Shown in pieces: positions 7,514 through 14,800 of a DNA stretch of 46,935 nt. How positions within the stretch are numbered: position 1 is the stretch's first letter; each line of letters starts with the position of its first letter. A program made the translations under genes and the position numbers. The notes below the pieces were generated by a model that was not told the origin of the DNA, ran no database searches, and saw nothing but the letters and a program-made list of their open reading frames with translations. Source of the DNA: CAYLXX01 sp964484325 (GTDB lineage: Bacteria; Patescibacteriota; Microgenomatia; UBA1406; GWC2-37-13); assembly GCA_964484325.1 (NCBI GenBank), contig CAZAEE010000008.1:1-46935 (forward strand), written 5' to 3'.

Positions 7514-7752
7514 GAAAATCAATTACTGACTTAGTCAAAAAATCGGTCAATGACTTGGAAAAAGAGTTGAACACTGCCAAACAAGAAGTTAATAAACTAA
7601 TCATTCAGCTGAAACTGAAACCTGAAAAAGATTCGAACATCGTTTTCAAAAAGAGACGACGAATTGCCCAGATTGCTACTATTTTACAAGAGAAAAAGTT
7701 ATTTGAGGCCAGTCAACCTCAAAAAAAGGCCGGTAGCCAAAAAACACTATGA
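7510..7752 (+). CDS. rpmC: 50S ribosomal protein L29
   Basis: Small two-helix protein at the tunnel exit. The 80 residues include the coiled helix LEKELNTAKQEVNKLIIQLKL and the KKRRRIAQIATILQEKKL helix where family members have a 'RR.IARI.T' motif. A short basic tail makes it a little longer than the usual 65 residues. It overlaps both neighbours: ATGA with rplP upstream and ATGA with rpsQ downstream. Confidence 0.93.
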   Translation: MRKSITDLVKKSVNDLEKELNTAKQEVNKLIIQLKLKPEKDSNIVFKKRRRIAQIATILQEKKLFEASQPQKKAGSQKTL

Positions 7753-8117
7753 GAACTCTAGAAGCCACAGTTGTTTCCACCAAAATGCAAAAAACTATTA
7801 TTGTACGAGTTGACCGCAAGTTTCGTCACCCTCGATATGGGAAAGTCTTAAAAAAACAGAAAAAGTATAAAGTGCACTGTGAAGAACAAGGTATTAAGCC
7901 AGGTGACTTGGTCGTGATTCAGGAAACAAAACCTATCTCAAAAGATAAGCATTTTATGTTTGTTCGTAAACTGAAAAGCGCCACCAATCAAGAATTAATC
8001 AAAAACCCAGTAGTCGAGGAGAAAAATGTCGTCAAAACGCAGACTGTTGAGATGAAAAAAGAAGTTAAAACCAAAGTGATGCGAAAACGAGTTGTGGTTG
8101 CTAAAAAGCAAGAGTAA
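7749..8117 (+). CDS. rpsQ: 30S ribosomal protein S17 with Lys-rich C-terminal tail
   Basis: 16S rRNA-binding OB-fold protein. Residues 1-80 are canonical: TVVSTKMQKTIIVRVDRKF, then KKYKVHCEEQGIKPGDLVVI and ETKPISKDKHFMFVR. About 40 further residues rich in Lys, Val and Glu make the protein 122 residues long against a usual length of about 85. This is one of several r-proteins here with such a tail. Starts inside the rpmC stop (ATGA). Confidence 0.95.
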   Translation: MRTLEATVVSTKMQKTIIVRVDRKFRHPRYGKVLKKQKKYKVHCEEQGIKPGDLVVIQETKPISKDKHFMFVRKLKSATNQELIKNPVVEEKNVVKTQTVEMKKEVKTKVMRKRVVVAKKQE

Positions 8118-8133
8118 TTTTTATAAAAAACCT

Positions 8134-8508
8134 ATGTTACAACTAAGATCAATGATTAATGTGGCAGACAATACCGGTGCCAAACAAGTTATGTTGATCG
8201 GCGTGCCCAAAAAAGGTAACCGACGCTTAGCATACTTGGGAGAGTTGTTTACTGGCGTCGTGAAAGAAGCCTTGCCGTTTGGCCAGGTAAAACGCGGTGA
8301 AATCGTTTACGCAGTTATCGTCCGAAGCAGAAAAGAAAGAAAACGAGTTGACGGCAGCTATATCCGTTTTGATGACAATGCCTGTGTCATTTTACAAGGA
8401 AAAGACATTAAAGATCCCAAAGGTACTCGAATTTTTGGACCAATAGCCAAAGAGATCAAAGATGCCGGATATAACAAAATTGCCAGTTTAGCCGAAGAAA
8501 TTTATTAA
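8134..8508 (+). CDS. rplN: 50S ribosomal protein L14
   Basis: Subunit-interface protein contacting 16S helix 14. The chosen ATG at 8134 gives the family start MLQLRSMINVADNTGAKQVM and 124 residues. The frame stays open upstream to an ATG at 8092, but that lies inside rpsQ and would add residues no L14 has. Conserved elements include KRGEIVYAVIVRSRK, RFDDNACVI and GTRIFGPIAKE. Spacing to rpsQ is 16 bases. Confidence 0.97.
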   Translation: MLQLRSMINVADNTGAKQVMLIGVPKKGNRRLAYLGELFTGVVKEALPFGQVKRGEIVYAVIVRSRKERKRVDGSYIRFDDNACVILQGKDIKDPKGTRIFGPIAKEIKDAGYNKIASLAEEIY

Positions 8509-8512
8509 CAAT

Positions 8513-8821
8513 ATGAAACTGAAAAAAAATGACAAAGTTCGCGTAACTACCGGCAAAGATCACGGAAGAGAGAGTACGGTCGAGCGTGTCTATGAAAAAG
8601 CTGGTAAAGTGCTCGTGAAAGATGTCAATATATACAAAAAACACATTAGAAAAAGTGAACAAGTACCGCAAGGCGGCGTTGTCGATTTGCCACGGCCATT
8701 AAGTATTGAGAAAGTTGCTTTAATCTGTCCAAAGTGCGGCAAGATGACCCGAGTTGGGTTTCAGCTAGACAAAAATGGACGCAAATATCGTATTTGTCGC
8801 AAGTGTAAAAATAAAATATAA
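8513..8821 (+). CDS. rplX: 50S ribosomal protein L24, zinc-ribbon form
   Basis: Assembly-initiating 23S-binding protein. The 102 residues open with a KOW motif (KKNDKVRVTTGKDHGRESTV) and the conserved NIYKKHIRKSEQVPQGG block. The C-terminus carries two CxxC pairs (CPKCGKMTRVGF and CRKCKNKI) able to bind zinc; cysteine pairs of this kind occur in L24 of many bacteria but not in E. coli. Four bases separate it from rplN. Confidence 0.96.
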   Translation: MKLKKNDKVRVTTGKDHGRESTVERVYEKAGKVLVKDVNIYKKHIRKSEQVPQGGVVDLPRPLSIEKVALICPKCGKMTRVGFQLDKNGRKYRICRKCKNKI

Positions 8822-8825
8822 AATT

Positions 8826-9362
8826 ATGAAATTCCAAGAGTACTACAATCAGGAGATCAAAAAGAAACTGATGGAAGATCTGAAGATCAAAAATCCGATG
8901 GCTGTTCCTAAAATACTCAAAGTTGTCGTAAACGTTGGTGCCGGTGAAGCTGTGACTAATAAAAATGTCATAGGTGCCATCCAGGAACAACTGACTATGA
9001 TCGCCGGTCAAAAACCTATAGTCACCAAAGCTCGCAAGTCTATATCAGCTTTTAAAGTGCGCCAAGGTATGCCTATCGGAGTTAAGGTGACTCTTCGAGG
9101 TGACAAAATGTATGCGTTTGTTGAAAAATTAGTGAAAATTGTTATTCCCCGATTAAGAGATTTTCGCGGAATCTCAGATAAAAGTGTCGATGAACATGGT
9201 AACTTAAATCTGGGATTGGGCGAGCAGACTCTTTTTCCAGAGATAGAATTTGACAAAATTGATAAAATAAGGGGTCTGGAAGTGACAATTGTCACTAATG
9301 CGCTTGAAAAAGAGCGGGGCAAAAAGTTATTCGAAGTATTAGGAGTTCCTTTTAAAAAATAA
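8826..9362 (+). CDS. rplE: 50S ribosomal protein L5
   Basis: 5S rRNA-binding protein of the central protuberance. The ATG at 8826, four bases after rplX, gives the normal start MKFQEYYNQEIKKKLMEDLK and 178 residues. An in-frame ATG at 8775 lies inside rplX and is rejected. Signatures present: NPMAVPKILKVVVNVGAGEA, KPIVTKARKSISAFKVRQGM and the C-terminal FPEIEFDKIDKIRGLEVTIV. Confidence 0.97.
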   Translation: MKFQEYYNQEIKKKLMEDLKIKNPMAVPKILKVVVNVGAGEAVTNKNVIGAIQEQLTMIAGQKPIVTKARKSISAFKVRQGMPIGVKVTLRGDKMYAFVEKLVKIVIPRLRDFRGISDKSVDEHGNLNLGLGEQTLFPEIEFDKIDKIRGLEVTIVTNALEKERGKKLFEVLGVPFKK

Positions 9363-9366
9363 CGAT

Positions 9367-9552
9367 ATGGCAAAATTATCAGATGAAGTAAAGTTCAAAA
9401 GAAAACAGAAATATAAGGTTCGCATGGTTAACCGGTGTCCTTTATGTGGCCGGGCCCGAGGATATATAAGACGGTTTGGTTTGTGTCGTATCTGTTTTCG
9501 CGAAAAGGCATTACAGGGAGAGATACCCGGAGTTAGAAAAGTTTCTTGGTAA
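9367..9552 (+). CDS. rpsN: 30S ribosomal protein S14, zinc-binding type
   Basis: Head protein of the 30S subunit. The short 61-residue form carries the four-cysteine zinc site (CPLCGRARGY and GLCRICF). This marks the zinc-dependent 'C+' type as opposed to the 101-residue zinc-free paralogue. The basic C-terminus ends in GEIPGVRKVSW as in the family. It is followed, unusually, by rpsS. Confidence 0.96.
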   Translation: MAKLSDEVKFKRKQKYKVRMVNRCPLCGRARGYIRRFGLCRICFREKALQGEIPGVRKVSW

Positions 9553-9557
9553 ATATT

Positions 9558-9842
9558 ATGACACGCTCACTGAAAAAAGGACCATATATTGATGAAAAGC
9601 TTATGGAAAAAGTCATGAAGCAGAAACAAGGGAGTGATCGGACACCGATTCGTACCTGGGCGCGTTCATCTCAAATTGCGCCTGAGTTTGTTGGTCACCG
9701 ATTTGCAATCCACAACGGCCGTCGTTTCATCGAGGTGCTGGTGTCGGAGGGATTTATCGGGCATCGTCTGGGAGAATTTGCACCAACGCGGCTTTTCCGG
9801 GGTCACGGTAAAGTGACGAAGAAAGTTACAGAGAAAACCTAA
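9558..9842 (+). CDS. rpsS: 30S ribosomal protein S19, relocated between S14 and S8
   Basis: 30S head protein that contacts S13 and the A-site finger. The ATG at 9558 gives the canonical start MTRSLKKGPYIDEKLMEKV and 94 residues. A TTG at 9546 in the same frame overlaps rpsN and is rejected. Conserved motifs: IRTWARSSQIAPEFVGH, IHNGRRFIEV and LGEFAPTRLFRGHG. Its usual place is between rplB and rplV, where no copy is present here (rplB and rplV are 3 bases apart). The displaced copy looks complete and functional. Confidence 0.96.
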   Translation: MTRSLKKGPYIDEKLMEKVMKQKQGSDRTPIRTWARSSQIAPEFVGHRFAIHNGRRFIEVLVSEGFIGHRLGEFAPTRLFRGHGKVTKKVTEKT

Positions 9843-9843
9843 T

Positions 9844-10230
9844 ATGTCAGATCCAATTATCGATTTAGTTACTCGAATAAAAAACGGCTATATGTCGGGG
9901 AGAGAATCTATTACATCTCCACATTCAAAGTATCGTGGAGAAGTCCTGAAGCAGTTAAAAAATCTTAAATATATCAGCGACTACCATATATCAGGTGACG
10001 TGATAAAGTCAGTTAAAGTAGAGCTGTTATACCATGATCTTGTACCAGCGGTTACTGGAGTGAAGTTTTTTTCCACCCCGGGAAGACGAGTGTACACCGC
10101 AAGCAAAGACTTAAAGCCAGTTCTTGGAGGAATGGGGCACTCGATTCTCTCAACCTCTGTTGGTATTTTAACGAATATTGAAGCAAGAAAAAAACGCCTT
10201 GGAGGCGAGTTGTTATTTAGTATATGGTAA
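9844..10230 (+). CDS. rpsH: 30S ribosomal protein S8
   Basis: Central 16S-binding protein of the 30S platform and, in enterobacteria, repressor of the spc operon. The 128 residues begin with DPIIDLVTRIKNGYMSGRES. The C-terminal domain signature covers STPGRRVYTASKDLKPVLGG and GHSILSTSVGILTNIEARKK. One base separates it from rpsS. Confidence 0.97.
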   Translation: MSDPIIDLVTRIKNGYMSGRESITSPHSKYRGEVLKQLKNLKYISDYHISGDVIKSVKVELLYHDLVPAVTGVKFFSTPGRRVYTASKDLKPVLGGMGHSILSTSVGILTNIEARKKRLGGELLFSIW

Positions 10231-10242
10231 TTTTAAAAAAAT

Positions 10243-10785
10243 ATGTCAAAAATTGGTGAAAAACAGATCGAGATCCCACAAGCTACCACAGTTGAGGTAG
10301 CTGATCAAACCGTGAAAGTCAAAGGTTCTCATGGCGAGATGATGATTACTATGCCTTTGGTAATACATGCAGTGAAAGATCAAAACAACTTACAGGTGAA
10401 GCGGACGAATGATTCGAAACACGCCCGTTCACTCCACGGTTTATATCGCAGTTTGATTGCCAATGCCATCACTGGTGTTGAAAAAGTCTGGGAGAAACGA
10501 CTTGAAGTGGTGGGAACTGGGTACAATGTTAAGTTACAAGGTGAAGATTTGGTATTGAAAGTAGGTTACTCTCATCCGGTTACATTCAAAAAAATCGTTG
10601 GTGTCCAATTTAAAGTAGAGGGAACTAACAAGATTGTTGTCAGTGGTGTTGATAAGCAACAGGTTGGTGAAATTGCCTACCGCATTAAAGCCATCAAGAA
10701 ACCGGATAGTTATAAAGGAAAAGGTGTTCGGTTTGAAGGTGAACGAATACGTATTAAACCAGGTAAAAAAGCTAAAGCAGCCTAA
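10243..10785 (+). CDS. rplF: 50S ribosomal protein L6
   Basis: Protein near the factor-binding region of the 50S subunit. The 180 residues form two alpha/beta repeats. The first starts MSKIGEKQIEIPQATTVEV and reaches HGLYRSLIANAITGVEK. The second ends with the signature KKPDSYKGKGVRFEGERIRI followed by a short basic tail. Length is normal. Confidence 0.97.
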   Translation: MSKIGEKQIEIPQATTVEVADQTVKVKGSHGEMMITMPLVIHAVKDQNNLQVKRTNDSKHARSLHGLYRSLIANAITGVEKVWEKRLEVVGTGYNVKLQGEDLVLKVGYSHPVTFKKIVGVQFKVEGTNKIVVSGVDKQQVGEIAYRIKAIKKPDSYKGKGVRFEGERIRIKPGKKAKAA

Positions 10786-10791
10786 TATCAT

Positions 10792-11151
10792 ATGAAAATA
10801 ACTGTTAATCGTACATTACGAAGAAAACGTCGGGTTAGTTCCCGCATTTATGGGACGGCTGAGCGACCAAGAATTGCTGTTAATCGCTCAAACAGTTATA
10901 TTTATGCGCAGGCCATCGATGACGCCAAGAAAATGACTATTGCAATGTACTCGAGTTTACATCTAAAAAAAGAGGCTGGTGAGAGTAAAATGACTAAAAC
11001 TGAACAAGCGAAACAAGTTGGAATAAAGCTGGCCCAGTTATTGACGAAAAAGAATATTAAGGAAGTAGTGTTTGATAGAAGTCAGTACGCTTACAATGGT
11101 CGGGTGAAATTGCTGGCAGAAGGCCTTCGGGAAGGAAGTTTAAAGGTATAA
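10792..11151 (+). CDS. rplR: 50S ribosomal protein L18
   Basis: 5S rRNA-binding protein. The 119 residues comprise a basic N-terminus (NRTLRRKRRVSSRIYGTAER), RPRIAVNRSNSYIYAQAIDD, and the C-terminal FDRSQYAYNGRVKLLAEGLR. It has the normal length and order (rplF-rplR-rpsE). The ATG follows rplF by six bases, in the context TAATATCATATG, with no Shine-Dalgarno sequence. Confidence 0.96.
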   Translation: MKITVNRTLRRKRRVSSRIYGTAERPRIAVNRSNSYIYAQAIDDAKKMTIAMYSSLHLKKEAGESKMTKTEQAKQVGIKLAQLLTKKNIKEVVFDRSQYAYNGRVKLLAEGLREGSLKV

Positions 11152-11155
11152 ATCT

Positions 11156-11722
11156 ATGGAAGAACAAAAAAGAGAACCGCAAGAAAAATTAGAAGAAAAA
11201 GTTTTGTTAATCCGTCGTGTCTCAAAAAAGACTACAGGAGGTAACTATGTGACGTTTTCTGCCTTAGTTGTCGTTGGAGATCGTAAAGGTCATGTCGGCG
11301 TTGGTATTGGTCGGGGACTTGAAGTACCCCCAGCTATTCAAAAAGCGATGCGATATGCCCGAAAGCACATGATTTATGTACCTGTATATAAAGCCTCGTT
11401 ACCTCATGCGATTCAGCTGAAATATAAATCGGCAAGAATTCTCCTGAAGCCAGCCCCAGAGGGAACCGGGCTAAAAGTAGGCAGTGTCGCCCGAATTATT
11501 CTTGACTTTGCTGGCATTTATAATGCATCTGGAAAAATTATTGGTTCACGAAACCAGATCAGCAATACGTATGCAGTTATTGAAGCGTTAAAACGACTTA
11601 AAAAAAGACACGAAGTGAAAGTAGAAGTAAAAGAAGAAGTAAAACAGGAGCCTATTATTGAAGAACAAGCACCAAAACCAGCTAAGAAAAAAACGAAAGT
11701 TGTTAAAAAAATTGCAGCTTAA
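11156..11722 (+). CDS. rpsE: 30S ribosomal protein S5 with Lys/Glu-rich C-terminal tail
   Basis: mRNA-channel protein that affects decoding accuracy and helicase activity. The double-stranded-RNA-like domain (RRVSKKTTGGNYVTFSALVV, GRGLEVPPAIQKAMRYARK) is followed by the C-terminal domain (KPAPEGTGLKVGSVARIILD, IGSRNQISNTYAVIEALKRL). About 40 more residues rich in Lys, Val and Glu form a tail, giving 188 residues. The next gene is rplO: the rpmD (L30) gene that usually lies between them is absent. Confidence 0.96.
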   Translation: MEEQKREPQEKLEEKVLLIRRVSKKTTGGNYVTFSALVVVGDRKGHVGVGIGRGLEVPPAIQKAMRYARKHMIYVPVYKASLPHAIQLKYKSARILLKPAPEGTGLKVGSVARIILDFAGIYNASGKIIGSRNQISNTYAVIEALKRLKKRHEVKVEVKEEVKQEPIIEEQAPKPAKKKTKVVKKIAA

Positions 11723-11725
11723 CTT

Positions 11726-12166
11726 ATGTCAATTTCACTATCAACATTACCAAAAGTCGTCTCGAAACGAAAAAAAAGATTAGGACGAGGTCTCGGCAGT
11801 GGTCAAGGCGCCAAATCAGGTCGGGGTACTACGCGGCATCAGAAAGCCCGCGAATCAATCCCTCTTGCATTTGAAGGCGGTCAGAATCGTATGATCAAGC
11901 GTTTTCCTCTTCTTCGTGGAAAAGGCAAAAATAAATCGGTTCGTCCTCAGGCACTGGCACTTCAAATCGAGAAACTGACACTTTTTTCAGATGGTGACAC
12001 GATCACCATGCAAGCTCTCGTTAAAAAAGGTATCATAAGAGAAGATATTAAAAAAGTGAAGGTCGTCGGAAGCGGTTCATTATCAAAAAAACTTACCGTA
12101 CAATTACCGGTTTCTCAATCTGCCAAAAACGCCATTGAAAAGGCAGGCGGATCAGTTAACGTATGA
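11726..12166 (+). CDS. rplO: 50S ribosomal protein L15
   Basis: Late-assembling 50S protein. The 146 residues open with the glycine/arginine-rich signature RLGRGLGSGQGAKSGRGTTR. The typical ...FEGGQNRMIKRFPLLRGKGK segment and the ...VVGSGSLSKKLTVQ fold follow. It lies three bases after rpsE, so there is no room for rpmD, and overlaps secY by ATGA. Confidence 0.97.
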   Translation: MSISLSTLPKVVSKRKKRLGRGLGSGQGAKSGRGTTRHQKARESIPLAFEGGQNRMIKRFPLLRGKGKNKSVRPQALALQIEKLTLFSDGDTITMQALVKKGIIREDIKKVKVVGSGSLSKKLTVQLPVSQSAKNAIEKAGGSVNV

Positions 12167-13449
12167 AAGAGATTCAAGAAAAAATTCGCCTTCTCCTTCG
12201 GGACCCTGAATTAAAACGAAAACTACTGTTTACGTTGTTTATTTTTTTAGCCTTTCGAATATTTGCTTTTACTCCAGTTCCGGCAATAAACTTGATTAAA
12301 CTGCGAGCGCTTTTTGCCCAGAGTCAGTTTTTATCTCTTCTTGATATATTTTCAGGTGGAACGCTTATTAACTTTTCTGTGATGGCTCTTGGCTTAAATC
12401 CGTACATCAATGCCTCGATCATCATGCAGCTTTTAACTGTGGTTTTTCCGAAGCTTGAACAGCTATCAAAAGAAGGAGAGTACGGTCGTTTCCAGATCAA
12501 TCGATACACTCGTATGTTGACAGTCCCATTGACAATTGCTCAGTCGCTTGGTATTTACATTCTTTTAAAAAATCAGCATATTATCGGGTCATTATCTCCG
12601 CTTGAGTTTTTTTCATTTATTTTTACCTTAGTCTGTGGTACGTTTATTCTCGTCTGGTTTGGCGAACTCATCTCTGAGTTTGGTCTAGGAAATGGTATTT
12701 CGCTTCTTATATTTGCCGGTATTGTCGGGAGAATTCCTGTTGCTTTTAGCCAGACGTTGTCAACTGTAAACAGTCAGCTGGCAGTAAACATCATTATCTT
12801 TTTGGTAGTAGCACTATTTGTGATAGCCGGAGTGGTTTTTATCAATCAGGCCGTCCGAAAAATTCCTGTCTACTACGCCAAACGTATTAAAGGCAATCGT
12901 ATGTATCAGGCAGCTTCTAACTATCTACCTTTAAAACTCAACCAAGCAGGCGTCATACCGATTATCTTTGCTGTTTCCTTCGTCTTGTTTCCTCAATTAT
13001 TGGGTAATTTTTTGCGATACACAAAAAATCCTGTCGTGGGCGGTTTTGCAACTTTTTTGGCAACGGCGTTTAATCCAAACGGATTTTTTTATAACTTTTT
13101 TTACTTTGTTTTAGTAGTTGGTTTCACATTTTTTTACACAATTGTTGTTTTTAATCCTCAGAAAATTGCCGATGAGATTCAAAAACATGGCGGCTTTATT
13201 CCAGGTATCAGACCAGGAACTGCCACCAAACAATATCTTGAAAAAATTTTGTATAAAATTACCACAGTTGGTGCCATATTTCTGGGACTATTAGCGATCA
13301 TGCCGGCAATTATTTCGCGAGCAACTGGCATCAGTAATTTAGTGATTGGCGGTACCGGAATCTTGATTGTAGTTTCAGTTATTCTTGAAACATTTAAGAT
13401 GATTGATTCTCAACTGGTTATGCGGAGTTATGAACGATTTACCAAATAA
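12163..13449 (+). CDS. secY: Preprotein translocase subunit SecY
   Basis: Channel subunit of the Sec translocon, exporting the many membrane and surface proteins of this window. The 428 residues contain about ten hydrophobic helices. Recognisable family segments are LNPYINASIIMQLLT with the plug region before it, RYTRMLTVPL, ELISEFGLGNGISLLIFAGI, LPLKLNQAGVIPIIFA and the FNPQKIADEIQKHGGFIPG cytoplasmic loop, and it ends RSYERF(T)K. It starts within the rplO stop (ATGA), the classical spc-operon position. Confidence 0.97.
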   Translation: MKEIQEKIRLLLRDPELKRKLLFTLFIFLAFRIFAFTPVPAINLIKLRALFAQSQFLSLLDIFSGGTLINFSVMALGLNPYINASIIMQLLTVVFPKLEQLSKEGEYGRFQINRYTRMLTVPLTIAQSLGIYILLKNQHIIGSLSPLEFFSFIFTLVCGTFILVWFGELISEFGLGNGISLLIFAGIVGRIPVAFSQTLSTVNSQLAVNIIIFLVVALFVIAGVVFINQAVRKIPVYYAKRIKGNRMYQAASNYLPLKLNQAGVIPIIFAVSFVLFPQLLGNFLRYTKNPVVGGFATFLATAFNPNGFFYNFFYFVLVVGFTFFYTIVVFNPQKIADEIQKHGGFIPGIRPGTATKQYLEKILYKITTVGAIFLGLLAIMPAIISRATGISNLVIGGTGILIVVSVILETFKMIDSQLVMRSYERFTK

Positions 13450-13471
13450 TAATATAAGTTAACAAAAGACT

Positions 13472-13645
13472 ATGGCACAAAAAGGATCACGCATTTTAGT
13501 AGGATTAGTTTGTGAAGTGTGCGGCAAACAGAACTATGTCGTTGAAAAAAACAAAATCAATACTACTAATCCCATGAAGCTGAAAAAGTACTGTAATCAA
13601 TGCAAAAAACATCAGCCTCATAAAGAGAAGAAAAAACTTGATTAA
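13472..13645 (+). CDS. rpmG: 50S ribosomal protein L33, zinc-binding type
   Basis: A 57-residue protein starting MAQKGSRILVGLVCEVCGKQ. Two CxxC pairs (CEVC near residue 14 and CNQC near residue 42) form the zinc site of C+ type L33. The segment NTTNPMKLKKYCNQCKKHQ is the family core (T..NP..LEL.KYCP.C...). A lysine-rich tail follows. Its place between secY and adk is unusual: in many bacteria rpmG sits beside rpmB or secE. Spacing is 22 bases from secY and 9 bases to the kinase gene. Confidence 0.93.
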   Translation: MAQKGSRILVGLVCEVCGKQNYVVEKNKINTTNPMKLKKYCNQCKKHQPHKEKKKLD

Positions 13646-13654
13646 TCAAAACGT

Positions 13655-14782
13655 ATGAAACTAGTTCTTATTGGTATACCAGGTGCAGGTAAATCAACTC
13701 AAGGAAACCTTCTTTCCAAGCAGCTGAAGATACCGTATCTTTCAACTGGTCATATATTTCGTGAAATAGCTAAGGAAAAGACGCAGTTAGGTCGATATGT
13801 TAAAGAAGTCTTAAACTCAGGTCACCTTATGCCAGACGAAAAAACGCTGGAAATTGTTCATAACTATTTATCCCGGTCCGAGTATAAAAATGGCTATATA
13901 CTTGATGGATTTCCTCGGACATTGCATCAAGCAAAAGAGTTTGAAAACAACGTTGACCACGTCATTTATCTTGAAATATCGGATAAAGAGTCGTTGTGGC
14001 GACTCGCTCATCGAAAAGATGAGAGCCGCGACGACGATACCATAACTGCTATTCGCAAACGCATAGATATTTTTCATACTCATACTCAACCGGTTATTGA
14101 TCACTATCAAAAAGAAAAAAAATTAGTGATGATTGATGGAGTACAGTCGATAGAAGCGGTCAACGAGGAAATTTTGAAAAATCTCGGGAAACAGCTAATA
14201 AAAAATCAGGTTAAATCCTGGGAAAAAAAGAAAAAAACGATTATTGCTATCACCGGGCTGCATGGATCAGGTAAAGATGAAGCCGGCAAGTTTTTTGCCG
14301 AGAAAGACATTCCTGTTATTCATTTTGGCAATATCATCAATGAGTATGTAGATGAACACCACCTTGAGCATACAGAAGAAGTCCACAATAAACTACGTCA
14401 AAAGTTTCGTCAACAATATGGTCTTGAGGCTTTGGCACGGTTAAGTCTTGCAAAAATCAAACAGGCGCTGGAAAAAAGCATGATAGTGGTGATTGTCAGT
14501 CTTTACTCTTGGGAAGAGTATCAGCTTCTTCAAAAAGAGTTTCCTGAAGTTAATATATTTATCCTGGCAATATATGCCGATAAACATCTTCGCTATAAGC
14601 GAGCCAGTGAGCGTACATACCGGTCTGGACTTGTCGGTGAAAAACGTGATATTGACGAGCTACTTTACACAAATAAAGGTCCAACGATAGCATACTCTGA
14701 TTTTTTAGTGAAAAATAACTTCTCATTAGAAGAGTTTCGAGATAAACTCGAAGAAGTTTATCGTACTGTTTACTTTTCATAA
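13655..14782 (+). CDS. adk: Adenylate kinase fused to a second P-loop kinase domain
   Basis: Adk interconverts ATP, AMP and ADP. Residues 1-180 are an adenylate kinase: P-loop GIPGAGKST (7-15), the AMP-site threonine in LSTGHIFRE and the signature DGFPRTLHQ (84-92). The LID is the short form (HRKDESRDDDTITAIRKRI), without a zinc-cysteine lid. After a basic linker, residues 195-375 carry a second nucleotide-binding domain with its own P-loop GLHGSGKD (201-208). This half has the motifs VIHFGNIINEYV, IFILAIYADKHLRYKR and TIAYSDFLVKN, resembling UPF0200/dephospho-CoA-kinase-like NMP kinases. Adk alone is about 190-215 residues, so the 375-residue length reflects a fusion in one uninterrupted frame. 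The substrate of the second half is unknown. Position between secY and map is classical for adk. Confidence 0.9.
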   Translation: MKLVLIGIPGAGKSTQGNLLSKQLKIPYLSTGHIFREIAKEKTQLGRYVKEVLNSGHLMPDEKTLEIVHNYLSRSEYKNGYILDGFPRTLHQAKEFENNVDHVIYLEISDKESLWRLAHRKDESRDDDTITAIRKRIDIFHTHTQPVIDHYQKEKKLVMIDGVQSIEAVNEEILKNLGKQLIKNQVKSWEKKKKTIIAITGLHGSGKDEAGKFFAEKDIPVIHFGNIINEYVDEHHLEHTEEVHNKLRQKFRQQYGLEALARLSLAKIKQALEKSMIVVIVSLYSWEEYQLLQKEFPEVNIFILAIYADKHLRYKRASERTYRSGLVGEKRDIDELLYTNKGPTIAYSDFLVKNNFSLEEFRDKLEEVYRTVYFS

Positions 14783-14800
14783 TGTTATTCTCTGCTTTTT

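Noticed and set aside
8092..8133. Extended N-terminus for L14 starting at 8092
   Set aside because: It would lie inside rpsQ and add residues not present in L14; MLQLRSM at 8134 is the family start. The same reasoning applies to L5 at 8775 and S19 at 9546.
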